The position numbers and the translations under genes are program-made. Source: Acholoe squamosa (Eukaryota; Annelida; Polychaeta; Phyllodocida; Polynoidae). Taken from it: a DNA stretch of 64,000 nt. This document shows, piece by piece, positions 11,646-24,108 of the stretch (within the stretch, counting starts at the first letter, position 1; the number at the start of each line of letters is the position of its first letter). The stretch covers positions 54,437,777-54,501,776 of the forward strand of contig OX439050.1 of assembly GCA_949317995.1 (NCBI GenBank), in the 5' to 3' direction. The notes below the pieces were generated by a model, which saw nothing but the letters and a program-made list of their open reading frames with translations, had not been told where the DNA came from and made no database searches.

Positions 11646-11967
11646 AGCTGAGTGGATATAACTTTCTGATTTCAGGTGTACAGTCTGACTGGTTCCCGAG
11701 ATTATCAGAAAGGTTCTGTTATCACATTGCACCATGTTAGTAGTAGTCAATATGGAAATTAGGGGCAATCGTATGAAATGGAAATACAATGTTGGTGTTT
11801 TACTTGCAAGCATGTTTGCAAAGAATTTTCTCCGTCCTCTCACAAATCAATTAATTCCTCTTCCCTTATTTTTCATCAATCATCATCAGATTTGAGGGGC
11901 ATTATCTTACTTCCCTCCTGAGTGGCCCTTTTGCCTCAGTGTCATGTGACATGATAAAGAGAAATAC

Positions 11968-12168
11968 CCTTTAAAGGTCACTGGTGCATTAATGCATCAT
12001 ACCCATTTGTCATCATGAGCCAGGGCTACATTCATGCACCATGTTGACCCTATGGGTTACCATGATGCCTCAGTGAAGTACTGGCAAGCAGTCTCACCAG
12101 CACTTCATTTCCCATCATGACGACCAACGGGCATGATGCACTCCTGCATTAGTGGCCTTTAAATGGTT
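11968..12168. mobile_element. MITE with CCCTTTAAAGG-type ends, copy in A1
   Basis: The left end CCCTTTAAAGGTCACTGG, followed by TGCATTAATGCATCAT, is an imperfect inverted repeat of the right end (CATGATGCACTCC, then TAGTGGCCTTTAAATGG). Orthologous copies lie in A2 (about 25,316-25,494) and A3 (about 39,408-39,815), so the insertion predates the duplications. The TTTAAAGG-type ends recall piggyBac-like MITEs, but no TTAA duplication is clear. Confidence 0.55.
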
Positions 12169-13011
12169 AAACCCCATTGACTGCTGACAGATGCGCAGAT
12201 ATCCTGTTTCAGAATGGGATCATCTTCAGGCAATAGGCCTTGATGGAATAACCAGCGAAAGGGGAATCTGCATCATCATGACCTGGGTATATTGCATAGG
12301 CAGGTATATTATTACATTATCCATAACATACAATAAAATTGCTATCTATCTATATGCACATGCCCATCTATTCCATTCTTTACAGCATGTATGAGAACTA
12401 ATAGTTTCTCAACCATAGCAAGTAAGAAGAATCATGAAGATAACAGATTTGACTACACCATTTTAAAGCCATTTTTAGTGCCATGCATCACAAAATCCTG
12501 TATTTTTAAGTTAGAGATGTTTTTAGGTCAATGTTGTCCTTTTGCCCCATTCGCAGATTTCTCCTAATTTTTCTGAAAGTCTTTCCCTCTTTGTTACAAG
12601 TGGATCATAAGTAATGATCAGCCTACTACTCAAAAAATGTAATTCCCACTGATATCAAATAATTACATATATTGGACCTGCCTGGATTGTATACATTTAG
12701 CTAGATAAAATAATGAAGTCAAATTTACTTCCATAGTACACATCCCATGTACTGCTTGTTGTTTTTCCTATACAATATCTCTCATCCTTTCAAGCAATAA
12801 GTGTCAGGATTTCCTGAGAAAGATCAGGATTATCTTGCCCTTTGCAAAGACTGCAAAGATTCAGTTGTCTCTCACATGTCCACTGGCATATCTACACTAT
12901 AGCTTTACATTGGAGCATCCTTTCTCTTTGAGACTCCTATTGTGTTCTAAATATAGATAGGCTTATTTTGTACCTTTAATGGCTTCCTTTAAACAATCTA
13001 TAGTCCGTCTA

Positions 13012-13223
13012 CACTATAAGAATTAACTGTTGAATCTAGTAGATCTCCTTAAAACTGAATGGTTAACAGCCGTAATCACATTGCAGTGAAGTTTTATGAT
13101 ATCTTCAATGAAGCCCTAGATGGCAGTACAGTGGTACACGGAATATCTGTGAAAATAATGATGGATCTTTTGCAACTTTGTTGAAAGGATTTCACTATTA
13201 TTTCGACAACATTTTTTAAAGTG
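13012..13223 (+). mobile_element. TA-MITE (family M), copy 1, in A1
   Basis: The family consensus begins CACTGTAAAAAATAACTG, continues TTGAATCTACCAGGGATCC, and ends with an inverted version CATTTTTTACAGTG. It is flanked by TA, as in Tc1/mariner-type insertions. This copy begins CACTATAAGAATTAACTG and ends TTTTTTAAAGTG. The paralogous copy in A2 is at 26,303-26,518, so it inserted before that duplication. It has no coding capacity. Confidence 0.85.
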
Positions 13224-14078
13224 TAACTATTTAGGGATGTGAATACCATATATCTATACTGACAAAGGGTGTTGCTGTCTGGTAAATTAATGTGATACTG
13301 TGTTTGAAGTCTGTACAATCACACTGACTTTTTGTGCACAGTGAGATAATGTCTCACTGTGAGGTGTCTTGTGATCATACCTCATCACCCAGTCTGGCAC
13401 AATTCTCATTAGCTGTTGCCTGGTGTACAGTACGGCTTACAAATCCTTATCTTCATGGCACAAGAAGCCAGGTTCCTAGAGTTATCACATATGTGGCACT
13501 AAAGGGTGAAGGGTAGAACTGCCCAGGATGTAGCAAGTACATTTAGCTGAAGAAAATTGTTGAATGAGGCAGATAGTAATGTTAGTGTAAAGTCCGGGTG
13601 GGAATATAATCATATTGATGTTACACTAGTGCTGGTTGTCTGGTTTTATCATAGAAAGAGGTAGGCCTTACTTTGGGAATTATCATAATTATTGTATGAA
13701 TAATCTGTGCCTGAAACAGGGAATAAGTGTGCAACACTAAATAGACACAGTCTTATCTAACCCCATTAGACACTGCCATTTTGCTCACTGTGAAGAAAGG
13801 AGGTTTGGACCATCCTTGATAACAATGTATACAAAAAGCCCATTTATAGGAGAGAACCTTCTAAATGGGTACAAACTTAATCCTTAGTACAATAAAGAAC
13901 CCCAGCTCTCCTCATTTATCACTTAGCCTTGGGTGCTGGTCAGGTTTGTACACTGTATAGACACTATGAGTAGCTGAAATGGTATGAGATCATTACCCTA
14001 GTATATACCGCGAAGGAAAAAAAATGGGTAAATGGGTAAGAATAAGCACAGCGTACACTGTCCTAGTGGGATAACACC

Positions 14079-14800
14079 TCACCCAGTGGGCACACTTACG
14101 TTGAATCACTGTTCAATATAAGGTAGACAACATATACATATTGACAGTTGATGCAAGGATGAAATAATGTTTCAGTTTGAAAGCTGACACAACAGTATCA
14201 TATCTAATTTAATGATTAAGAAACCTGATCTTCGTTTTTTTTTAGCTAGTCCCTTGCTATGCGTGTACTTGTGTGGGTCAGGATGTTTAGTACAATTAGC
14301 ACTGTTTTTATGGCATGCTTACTACATTATAGGAGCAGTATGTAAAGGTACTTCTTCTTTAGGAAATTCTGAAGCAAAGAAGTAGCCCCATACTTTTGTT
14401 ATCAGTTGAAAACAATTCATAAACTGTATAACTGAGATGATAGGGTCAGTAGCATCATGACTAAGGTCACAATGTTTTGGTGAAACATAGGCTATGTATG
14501 GGAATAGGCCAACCCGGGTTTGCTGAAGGAAGATGATCTGTCTGAAATCATAAGGCAAATAAACATTTACAAACTTGAACTTGTTAAAATTTCAACATCG
14601 AATCAACGTTGGATTGAGAACAATATTCCAAGTTAAAGTTTACCATTGATCTGAAGCTGACATTGGTGATGGTTGACATGATTGAAATGGTTTCATTTTA
14701 TTTATCAATGAGAGAGTGGATCACCATTGTCAACATTCACAAACCAGTTGTCAACATTTATTCAATTATATGTGGCCATTCAAGATCTATTTGAAAGTAG
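14079..14800. repeat. element with TTGAATCAA/ATGTTGA internal repeats, copy in A1
   Basis: Begins near CCCAGTGGGCACACTTACG and contains repeated TTGAATCA and CAATGTTGA-like words. The A2 counterpart (28,040-28,520) is better preserved. From about 14,220 to 14,570 the A1 copy contains unrelated sequence not seen in A2. It is probably a non-autonomous DNA element with subterminal repeats. The right end is not defined. Confidence 0.45.
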
Positions 14801-15019
14801 GGTTATATTGTCAATTTTTCACCCACAGTATCTCAACAATCCTTATTATGCACAGCAAAATACAGCATTTTAGTTTACCATGATTGATGCATTATTAGAA
14901 AACAAGGAAGCGATATTCACATGAGAATCTCTTGCAAATAAGGATCTTATTCACACAGGATTTTCTTGGAAACAGAACATTTTATCCCATCCCCATCTCA
15001 TCTCATCACCATACACATC

Positions 15020-15115
15020 ATCCCTTGGCCTTATTGTCTGATGGACAATGTGTCCATCTTCAGACTAGAACGTTGTGGGTTCAAGCCCTCTCATGTCATA
15101 CATTTTTTGGCGCAT
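15020..15115 (+). mobile_element. tRNA-SINE-like remnant (family S2), A1 copy
   Basis: Contains CTGATGGACAATGTGTCC and ACGTTGTGGGTTCAAGCCC, the second resembling a B box, followed by CTCTCATGTCATACATTT. The A2 copy at 28,935-29,015 keeps the same layout. It is likely the head of an old tRNA-derived SINE that predates the A1/A2 duplication. There is no tRNA fold with a paired acceptor stem. Confidence 0.45.
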
Positions 15116-15431
15116 AAATCCATGTGTCTGTTTAATGAAAACAAACTTTCATATTCATTAATATAGAATTTCCAGATACTTTTCATCTTTGATATCCTGC
15201 CATCTGTGGGTACCCATCATTCCAAGCACATTGGTTCTCTATTCCACTAGACCCAGGTCAGATATTCAAAGCCCCTTTCAGCAACCTTTGCCATGAATGC
15301 CAAGTTGAAAATGCTTGTTTTGAATCCCTCCCTCTTCTGTTGCAGACAACACTTTGCAGGGTGTTATCTTATTGCTATTTCAGAGGGTGTCCTATTGATT
15401 CAGTAGTCTGCATGTTTCTTCAGCAGTCTGT

Positions 15432-15635
15432 ACTGTAAAAGAAATGTCGTCGAAATAATAACGGAATCCCGTCCCAAAGTTGCCAAAGATCCATCATTAT
15501 TTTCACAGAGATTCCTTGTACCACTGTACTGCCACCTGGGGTTTCTTAGGAAAACTACACTTGTTCACTGCATTATAATTACAGTGATTCACTATTCATT
15601 TTTACGAGGATCCCTTGCAGTTATTTTTTACAGTG
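15432..15635 (-). mobile_element. TA-MITE (family M), copy 2, inverted
   Basis: Reverse-orientation copy. It starts ACTGTAAAAGAAATGTCG and ends TTGCAGTTATTTTTTACAGTG, with TA following. It lies in A1 just upstream of the strongly conserved island. A2 has no full copy at the matching place. Confidence 0.8.
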
Positions 15636-15645
15636 TACATGTTGC

Positions 15646-15841
15646 ACACTTATTGAAGATTAATATGAAGATCATGAATCATCTTCATCCACGCAATCAT
15701 CTGCCTCACTGTTCCTGTCAAGGCTGCATGGTTTATTCATAGTATATGCCATGTGTAACCATGTGGCCCTTACAGATGATATAAATTATGCTGACACTCA
15801 TTAAGTGGGACCTCCTTTCTGAAATATTTCTCAGATTCTCA
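15646..15841. other. strongly conserved non-coding island, A1 copy
   Basis: From about 15,665 to 15,825 this differs from the A2 paralog (29,092-29,250) at only two or three positions. The surrounding paralogous sequence shows roughly 10% or more differences. Stops occur in all frames. It contains two CATGTG words 12 bp apart (CCATGTGTAACCATGTGGCC) and a GATATAAATTATG segment. Candidate interpretations are a regulatory element, a non-coding transcript, or a gene-conversion tract. Confidence 0.5.
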
Positions 15842-15864
15842 CAGGCTGCATTAGCCTGTACCAT

Positions 15865-16005
15865 CAGTGGGGGCGGAGCAGCCAAGAAATATGTGGGGGA
15901 TGGGGTTGTAAATTTTGGTTATTTTCTATGACTATAATCTATAGGGTCATCCTGAAAAAAGTGTGGGGGGTTCACCCCAACATCCCCCACGGCTTGTTGC
16001 CACTG
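15865..16005. mobile_element. hAT-like short insertion, 141 bp
   Basis: Begins CAGTGGGGGCGGAGCAGCC and ends CGGCTTGTTGCCACTG, giving imperfect inverted ends (CAGTGG/CCACTG). It is present in A1 but absent at the matching site in A2 (about 29,270-29,295), which supports it as an insertion. The G-rich ends resemble the hAT-like MITE at 2,804. The target duplication is unclear. Confidence 0.55.
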
Positions 16006-17340
16006 GCATTTTCAGCCTTGCAATCCTTATTGGGAAGATGATTTCCATTTAATAGTTTACAACACTACTATTGAAATAACAGAGGAGTTGTATATGGTGA
16101 GCAATAGCCTAATGCCTTGTAGATAATAGGATGTAGTGTCTTATTCATTTCTTTGTATTGACTTTATGTAGGATAATCATCAGGTGTTTCAATAGATATA
16201 GTGAGTATACCTTCCTTTTGATAATCCTCGCTGGACACAGTGTAAATTATTTTACTCGATATGAAATATGAGTAATCTGTGAGAGTTCTAACCTGTTTTC
16301 TTCAGTGTCAGTGTTGTATTTTCCACTTTTGATTTGCCCAACAGCTTTGGACTCTGATGAATAACAGCCAGTTTGCAAAGTCCATGTCAGATGATAATTG
16401 CATGTTAGGAAAGTATTTAGCGTTAGAACAATAACCAAAGATGTGAGCTCCCTGACCTAAGGCCCAAGGTTCAAGGGCTTTGCACAAGATTGCCAAAGGA
16501 CCAAGGGCCGATGGGAGGGCACAAACTAGCATCTGAGGGTCTTGTTTAGATTCTGTCACTGGAAATAACTTGATTGTCCGCAGAATAACCACAAATAACA
16601 GCGAAATGCCACAAATAGAGGTTCTTTTACCCCAATGAATCAGATTGCATGAAAGCAGACCCTGCACTTTAGCATTAGAACTGCTGGCAATGAACTACTA
16701 CAATCATTATGTCTCCAGTTCCAGGTATCACATAATTGTCTGACCATTTGATATTTTGCCTTTCACAAAATAAAAAGGAGAATATGCCATGTAATTAACA
16801 AAACTTATCAATACAAAGAGTGATTTGCTACTTCGATTTACAAAAATAGATCGGAGTGGGGTCAGAATAGGCTCCTTATATTGTATACAATTGATATTGA
16901 TTATGATAATCTTTCCAGTTTGTATTTAGTGCAACACCTCCGTAAGGTGACATTTCTTCTGGGCTGACAGCTTGTTGTGAAGTACTAATATTTATAGTCT
17001 ACTTGTGATTATGGTCATCATATAAGTTCAGTATATTTTTTTTGCAACATATCCCTAGACTAGGATTCATTTAGGAGGTGCATGATTCATAAATATGCTA
17101 TTAATCTTTATCTATAATTGATCAGCAGTGATAATGTCCTGTAAGCTAAGCATAATCTGATTCCATCAAACGGCCCAAGTCTAGGCAGTAAAGATATCAC
17201 AAAAAGCTCAATCTCCTTCTAGAGTTGCCTTGAATATGTAATTGTTATCTTAATCGTACTTGATAGTATTTCCAAAGCTGTGTTAAACAACCACTAGATT
17301 ATGCCTCTTGTGCCAAATATATTTTATATATCGGTCTACA
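16006..17340. other. rest of A1, no gene seen
   Basis: Continues collinear with A2. An example is the AAAAAGGAGAATATGCCATG anchor at 16,772, found again at 30,352. A 119-codon minus-strand frame at 16,308-16,667 has no recognisable domains and is not preserved in A2. Confidence 0.5.
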
Positions 17341-18824
17341 GCTGGGATTCTATGCAAATTACTGCTTTCATAGCCTACCAATTGTGAAAATCTTCTCTTC
17401 TTAAGCATTTTATATAGGGACTCATGGAAGGTATTCAAAGCTTCTCCTCTTGCCAATATTCAGTTAGATGTCCCCCTGATTCAGTTCAGGAATTTATTTC
17501 ATGTTGGGAAATGTAGGAAATGAAAACTCCAAAGGTTTAACCTTGCGGCTGCACATGTCACACATCCCAGGGCAAGTAAAACACCCATTGTAAAAGATGT
17601 AAATCATTATCTTTTCATGCCATTTCTGACTGGAATATCACAAATAAGATGCAAAGGTTCACACAAATTGACTCTGACTTACTTTGGGTGAACCTTGGCT
17701 GATGACCTGCAGACAGGACAGGGCCTACCAGTCCTATGAACCCTCACATTGTATAGAACCCACTTTACATCTTAACAGTGGTGTTCAGCATTATTCGACA
17801 CCTACTGTAGGATGTCTTGTACACTTCTTTCACCAGTTGACATCTACATTAGTCCATCCACACACAACGAGCACAAATTCGTGTAGGTAGCTGTTGAGTA
17901 GAACAAATCATTTTTACCTTCGGCATCTCCTTCCTAAGTCCAAGGTGAGATTAGGATCCTATTCTGTTAGGCACTCTGTGGGTTGTTTCACAAGATATTA
18001 TTACAACACACATTTACTTTGATTTGAAGATATTACTGTTGGAAATGACCTTCAACTGATCTCTATGACAGGGATTTAAGACAGTATTAGATCTACATGG
18101 GGCTCAATGTATGCTTCCTGGCTCTCATTGCAATAGGAAATAACATATATAACTGCAATTATTCATTACATACTTTCGAGTCATTTATGATAGTCCTCTG
18201 GCATTGTTGAGTTACTCATCAAGACTGTATTTTATGCACTATAATGATTTTAATGCACCATGGAGTCCTTAAAGAGTTTATAGCCATTCTGGTGAAGCCC
18301 CTTCCACCCATACCCTTACAGGTAAGCATGTTAGTGTAGTGGCTGCTAATAAATAATCACCTTCATCTACAGTGAATGCCAGATAGGGTTAAGCACCTCA
18401 CACCTCTCTACACTGCTAATCAGATTACAGCTATATCCTCCAATTACAGTCTGGCACACCTAACCTGTGATATCAAACATTCACATTCTCCCATCTAGAG
18501 GTAGACCTAAGCCTTTAAGGACAGCATGATAGTTTGATGCAGTATTTCCATTTGCCTTATAAATCACTGATGCAGCCCCAGGAAGTAACTTGCCAATGAT
18601 ATATATTCATCCATCATGATACCCATTATGGAGTTGACAACATATACCTGAGGTTCGGTATGAGGTGCTGCAAAGTGATGTAGTGCTGATGAGTAGTCCT
18701 GCTTGTACTGTATAAGTACATCATAATGACAAAGGAACATGGTCCTAGATGCATCATGTGACCACAACAGGGTTAAGGATCAGGATACTCAGGATGAGCG
18801 GATTTGGATAAGATATTGAGGGTG

Positions 18825-19032
18825 CAGTATCCTTGAAATAATGGTGAAATCCTTGTCCCAAAGTTGCCAGAGATCCATCATTATTATCACAAGCGAAGAT
18901 TTCTTGTACCACAGTGAGTACTGTAGTTCTCCATTGTAGAATCTACACTGGTTCAATGCAATGCAATTATGGTGGTTCATTGTTCAGTTTTACGAGTATC
19001 CATGGTAGATTCAACAACTATTTCTTAGGGTG
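18825..19032 (-). mobile_element. TA-MITE (family M), copy 3, degenerate
   Basis: Inverted copy with the GTCCCAAAGTTGCCAGAGAT core and the TGGTAGATTCAACAACTATT end. The terminal bases are eroded. Its paralog in B2 is at 34,246-34,462. Confidence 0.7.
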
Positions 19033-19344
19033 TGACTGAGTAGGTGGGGGTATTTCATTGTCTGATGGAGATGTAGATTGTCTAAGGTGCTTGCATGGGA
19101 TGCTTTATTATCTAGGTGACCTTTCAGTAATAGTATGGGGGGAAATAGCTTAGAGTGTTCTCAAACTGCCTTTATGACCAACACTCCTTTACTTCCACAG
19201 CCCCTGGATCCTAAAGAGAAAAAACACTTTTAACATCATATGTACCAATACTGACAAACACGCTTTAATCTATTGTCATTTTACAGTTTGGAGAACTGAA
19301 GGCATATTGTGTTACATAAAGCTGGGCTTCCCTAGCCCACTTCA

Positions 19345-19512
19345 AAAGGGTCTATATCTCCTCTTTCCTATCCCCTCGGATGTGTGTGCTGCACATATGC
19401 ACGGGCACTGACACAGTCCTCTGTGAAATTGTGTAATGTCATTCTCGCCATGAATATGACCTTAGCTGTCGAAATGGCATTAAACATCTATTACTCACTC
19501 ACTGTTACATAA
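19345..19512 (+). mobile_element. retroposon tail ending in (ACTC)n
   Basis: Reads GCACATATGCACGGGCACTG, then GCCATGAATATGACCTTAGC, then ATGGCATTAAACATC, and ends TTACTCACTCACT. A related piece lies at 38,512-38,615 (GTGGGCACCAATG, then GCCATGAATAAGACTTAGC). The conserved 3' part with a short tandem tail fits a SINE or LINE 3' end. I cannot name the family. Confidence 0.5.
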
Positions 19513-20159
19513 AGCAGGACAGGTATGAAATAAATCTGGTACGGCTGATTATGTCATCGCTCAAAGATTTGAAGGGAAGATGGCATATACATGATCCTTA
19601 GCAATGGTTTCTTTGTAAACAAATAAGACAAAAATGAATTTACCTGTAGGTTGCTCAGTGAAAGGAAATACCTCTGTATTTCTACATGGTATTCCTACTG
19701 TCCTCTGACAACCCTATTCACAATGAAAAGTCTTCTGCAAAGTCCCTTCAACACAACTAGATTTATAGTATGAAACCACCTCTATCCCATATCCTGCCAT
19801 TTACTTAAAGAGGGCTAATGCCACACGGTCTTAAATAACGTTTCACTGGAAAAGCTTCCCCAGTCTTAATATGTTGTATTGCTCAAGGTCACAGTTCCAT
19901 AGTATTGGAGGTGGAATCCTAAGAACAACTCTAGAGAGACAAAGAGATTACAGTCTAATATTTGTCCTGTAGTCTAGTAATTTCCGTGGGCCTGGCAGCA
20001 ATTTTGCCAGCAAAAGCCTGTGTCCTGCGAGTTATTGTTACAATTAGTGGATCTTGAGTAATGATTACTAAAGTTGTATAGCCACACAAAACGAGAATCC
20101 GGTCAATTTAAATTGTAGGCCGGTATTTATCGACAAGTAGAGGTGTTACAGTGTTAACA

Positions 20160-20610
20160 GTGGTTCATAGATTAAAACTTGAAAGACAGGTCCTCATGTT
20201 TACTCCCATACTACACGTACCACTGCCTGTTTTGTTTTTCCTATATAATAGCTCTTCTCCTTTTAAGCAATAAGTGTCAGGATCCCCTGAGAAAGAAGAG
20301 AAGCATCCTGTTCTTTGACAAAGGCTGCAGAGGTTCGGTTGTCTCTCATGTTGTACATTGGCAAACTACACAACACCTTTACAGAGGTGCATCCTTTCCT
20401 TTTGAGACTCTGGATGATTCTAAATATAGATATACTTCTTACCTTTAATGACTTCCTATATACAACCTAGCCAATAGCCTAACCATTTAGGGATGTGTAT
20501 AATATACACTGACAAAGGCTGTTGCTTTGTGGCAACTTTCTGTGGTACTGTATGTGACATGGGTACAATCACAGTAACATTTTGTGCACATGTCTGACTA
20601 TCATATTTGT
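20160..20610. repeat. A-type fragment embedded in B1
   Basis: Resembles 12,730-13,000, 26,030-26,300 and 40,440-40,740. All contain an AAGCAATAAGTGTCAGGAT-like word, GGCTGCAGAGG, and TACCTTTAATG. It sits between the two internal copies of B1. This shows that the A and B blocks share older homology or were shuffled together. Confidence 0.65.
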
Positions 20611-20627
20611 AGGTCACTGTTAGAGTT

Positions 20628-20733
20628 TAAGCCCCAGGTGAGAGTACAGTCGTACAAGGAATTTCTGTGAAAATAAAGGCAGATCTATGGCAACTGTGAG
20701 TGAAGGATTCTGCCGTTATTTTTTTAAACTGTG
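20628..20733 (+). mobile_element. TA-MITE (family M), copy 4, right half only
   Basis: Retains CCCCAGGTGAGAGTACAGT, then TCTGTGAAAATAA, and the TTTTTTTAAACTGTG end. The left half is missing. Confidence 0.6.
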
Positions 20734-21396
20734 TTTTATTCTTCACCTACCATAGGATGACTTCTAACCTTCTATCATCAGTCGACATCTACATTAGTCC
20801 ACCCACACACAACATGCACAAATTGGTGTAGGTAGCTATTGAGTAGGACAATTATTATTGAGAATAGGATCCTTTTCTGCTAGGCACTGTGTGGGTGATT
20901 TCACAATATGTCATTACAGCTCACATTTATTTTGATTTGAACATATCACCATTGGAAATGACATACAATGGCTCTCTATGACAGGGATTTATAACAGAAT
21001 TACATGGGCTCAGTAGAGCTATCATAGCTCTCATTGCAGAAGTAAATGACATATTCATCCCATACTTCTGAGTCATTTAGGATTAACTTCCAGCATTGGT
21101 GAGTTACTCATCAAGACTGTATTTTATGCACCTCGATGACAAAAGATCATAATGAGTTTAATGCACAATGCAATCCTTAAAAGCTATTCTGGTGAGGCCT
21201 CTTCCACCCACATCTGACAGATGAGCTTGTTGGTATAGTGGCTGCTAATGATTAATCACCTTCACAGTGAATATCAGATAGGGTTAAGCACGTCACACCT
21301 TTATAGACTGCTAATCAGATTACATCGGTTACCTCAAATTACAGTCTGGCACATTTAGCCTGTGCTATTAAACATGCACATTCTTCCATCTAGAGG

Positions 21397-21514
21397 TGAG
21401 TACTGTACTGCTCCATTGTAGAAGCTACACTAATTCAATGTAATGAAATTATGGTAGTTCATTGTTCAGTTTTACAAGGATCCCTGGTGGATTCAACAGT
21501 TATTTCTGAGAGTG
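21397..21514 (-). mobile_element. TA-MITE (family M), copy 5, partial
   Basis: Inverted partial copy with GGATCCCTGGTGGATTCAAC near its end. It matches the right part of copy 3 and belongs to the internally duplicated section of B1. Confidence 0.65.
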
Positions 21515-22152
21515 TGACTGAGTAGGTTTGGGTATTTCATTGTCTGATGTGGATGTTTAAGGTGCTTGTGCGGGATGCTTTATTATCTTGGTCACCTATC
21601 AGTAATAGTCTGGGGGCAATATCTTAGGATATTCTCAAACTGTCTTTATGGTCAACACTCCATCACCTCCCCAGCCCCTGCATCCTAAAGGAAAAAAATA
21701 CTTTTCATATAATATGTACCTGTATTGACAAATACACATTGATTTATTGTCATTTTACAGTTTGGCAAACTGGGGGTTTATTTTATTGTATAAAGCAGTA
21801 CAGGTATGACTAGAATCTGGTTCTGCTGATTATGTCATGACTCACAGAAATCCACTGTGGTTTGAAGGGGGAAAGGCATAAATATGATCCTCTGAAATAA
21901 CCTGTTTGTAAGACAAACATGAATTTCCCTGTAGGTTACTCAGTGAAAATAAAATCCTTCAGAGAAAGATAAACTTCCTCTGTATTTCTACACTGTATTT
22001 ATACTGGCCTTTGATCTACATTTCAGCTGTTTCAGAGGCCATGTTATACCTTTTATAGAGTCTGTGGATATGGTTATAAGTTTGATGTGAAAAATTGGTG
22101 TGGGTTTTGTTTCATGTGCTTGAGCTTTACTCTTTGCACCTACATTTACCTA

Positions 22153-22367
22153 CACTGTGAAAATTGCTGTTGAATCTACCAGGGATCCTCGTAAGACTGA
22201 ACAGTGGACAACCATAATTGTAAAGCACTGAACCAGTGTAGTTTTTACAAGAAGCCTGAGGTGGCAGTACAGTGGTACACAAAAGCACAAGGGAAATAAC
22301 AACCATTCTCTGGAGACATTGGGATGACGAATGCGCCGTTACTTCAATGACATTTTTTTTCACAGTG
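22153..22367 (+). mobile_element. TA-MITE (family M), copy 6
   Basis: Starts CACTGTGAAAATTGCTGTTG and ends TTTTTTTTCACAGTG, flanked by TA on both sides. Its paralog in B2 is at 35,062-35,281, so it predates the B1/B2 split. Confidence 0.85.
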
Positions 22368-24029
22368 TAGCCTTTTTTTCCATCATAGATGTCACAAATA
22401 CAAAGTCTTCTGCAAAGTCCCTTCAAGATTTATAGCACAACAACACCACTTATCCATATCCTGCCATTTTTTTAAAGGGTGCTAAATGTCACATTGTATT
22501 GCAAAATATTGTTTCACTGGAAATGTTTCCCCAGTTTCACATTGTACTGTTCAAGCTAATACTCCAAGTTCCATAAGTTAAATGTGTAATCTTAGGAATA
22601 ATTCTTTGCTGGCAGAGAGAGAGCACACAAGACCTAATTGTCTATATCCGTATTGAATAGAGAAACAGGCAACTTCAAAATGGAGTTCAACTGCATGCCC
22701 TATACATCTGGGTCCCTTTTGGACGTGCTGACTGGGTAGCATGTGATTTACCCTCTTTAAATCCTTTGTTAGATTCCCTTAGCCTTAGTACCCACTAAAA
22801 CTAATGGCAATGATTTAGGATCTTATTATTGCAGATTGGTTATCATTGCAATAAAAGATTATGATGCATTGAGCTATAAACTCATGCCTGACATCTTTGC
22901 TCAGTGTGTTTGCTCACTGAAGTGTGGGATCCACTATTGCAAATATGGTGTGGCTGTCTCTTGTGGATCCCAGGCCTAAATCACCCTATTTTTAGGGTTG
23001 GCCATATCACTTTTGCTTAAAATCAATTGAATTGGATATAATTAGGATACCTTCCCTTTGCTCATGTAATTCTGGTTAGACGTGTCAGATATGGAGTAAA
23101 TGAGCTCATTAACTCTTTATCAATGTCTTACATGATTTGCATGGAATCTGTTTTGCTCAGTATTAGTGAGTTGTGTTTTTCTGCTCCCTGCTCTGCCATT
23201 TCCACATATCATTTTGAAAGGCATCAGCCAGTCTGTACTTTCAATGAGAGGGCACTGTGATGTCTTATCTTTATGGCATATTAGGGAAACACTTATAGCT
23301 GCTGACAATACACTGCTACTATCATCATTTCTCCAGTCCCAGCACTCACATATTGTCTGATCCTTTGACATTTAGTGGTAGCCAGTGGAAATAAAGAAAA
23401 CATGGCTGGGTAGTTTCACAAAGAATTAGTGCATTAGATGGAAGGAATGATTATTAGTAAACTTTATTCAAAGAGTGTTTTGCTCTTTTAATTCCTACAT
23501 GCATGTAGAACTTGGTTCAGAAATAGTCTCATTTTTATATATATACAACTGATATTGACTCACAAAATTCAGTTTGTAGTTTGTGCAACACCTCCCTGTG
23601 GTGATGTTTCTTCATTCTGTGGGGAACTATTTTTACAGCCAACTGAGTATACTTCAATGGTGCCTCCTCTTTTATGTTGCACCTCCCTACATGCCACAAT
23701 ATTAGTTGGAATCCTTTTGATGTGGAATTCTGTTTTCTCTTTTCTAGTGGTGCACTGTAACGCTAGAGAACAAGATATCATTTATGACTAATTGAGTTGC
23801 ATGTGTATGAGACAGAAAATTGAAAAATACATAACCAAATATCTACAGGGAGCTGTCCATAAATGCATCATGCTGTCTGTGACTTTTTTTACCCCTGTCC
23901 CCCTTAATTCTTCATGGGTTTCCTATTATTCTAGGAGACATGTACCCCTTCCTGCTCATTAATTTCAACTGGCTCTAATTTACCAGGACTGACACTTAGC
24001 CAAGACTTAGCAAATATCAGTAGTGAACT

Positions 24030-24108
24030 TTCAAATTTCAAAACCTGATGCTTATTCAAGACTGGTGATTATTCAAGACCTGGGGCTTATACAGGCCAAT
24101 ACGGTATG
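24030..24108. repeat. short GCTTATTCAAGAC tandem motif
   Basis: Contains GATGCTTATTCAAGAC, GGTGATTATTCAAGACC and GGGGCTTATACAGG in succession, followed by AATACGGTA. The words look like the subterminal part of a DNA-transposon MITE, but the other end was not found. Confidence 0.4.

Larger units (their letters stand above)
11646..17340. repeat. segmental duplication unit A1
   Basis: First copy of the A-type block. It aligns collinearly with A2 (25,165-30,440) and, over its first 1.9 kb, with A3 (39,121-41,050). Anchors are GTCTGACTGGTTCCCGAG (11,683), TGGGATCATCTTCAGGCAAT (12,215), ATATATTGGACCTGCCTGG (12,667) and AAGCAATAAGTGTCAGGAT (12,793). By eye, A1 and A2 share roughly 88-95% identity over these parts, with larger insertions in each. 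No gene is seen in it. Confidence 0.85.

Noticed and set aside
11466-11843. 125-codon minus-strand frame
   Set aside because: It straddles the edge of the duplicated A1 block, has no recognisable domains, and A2 and A3 do not keep the frame.
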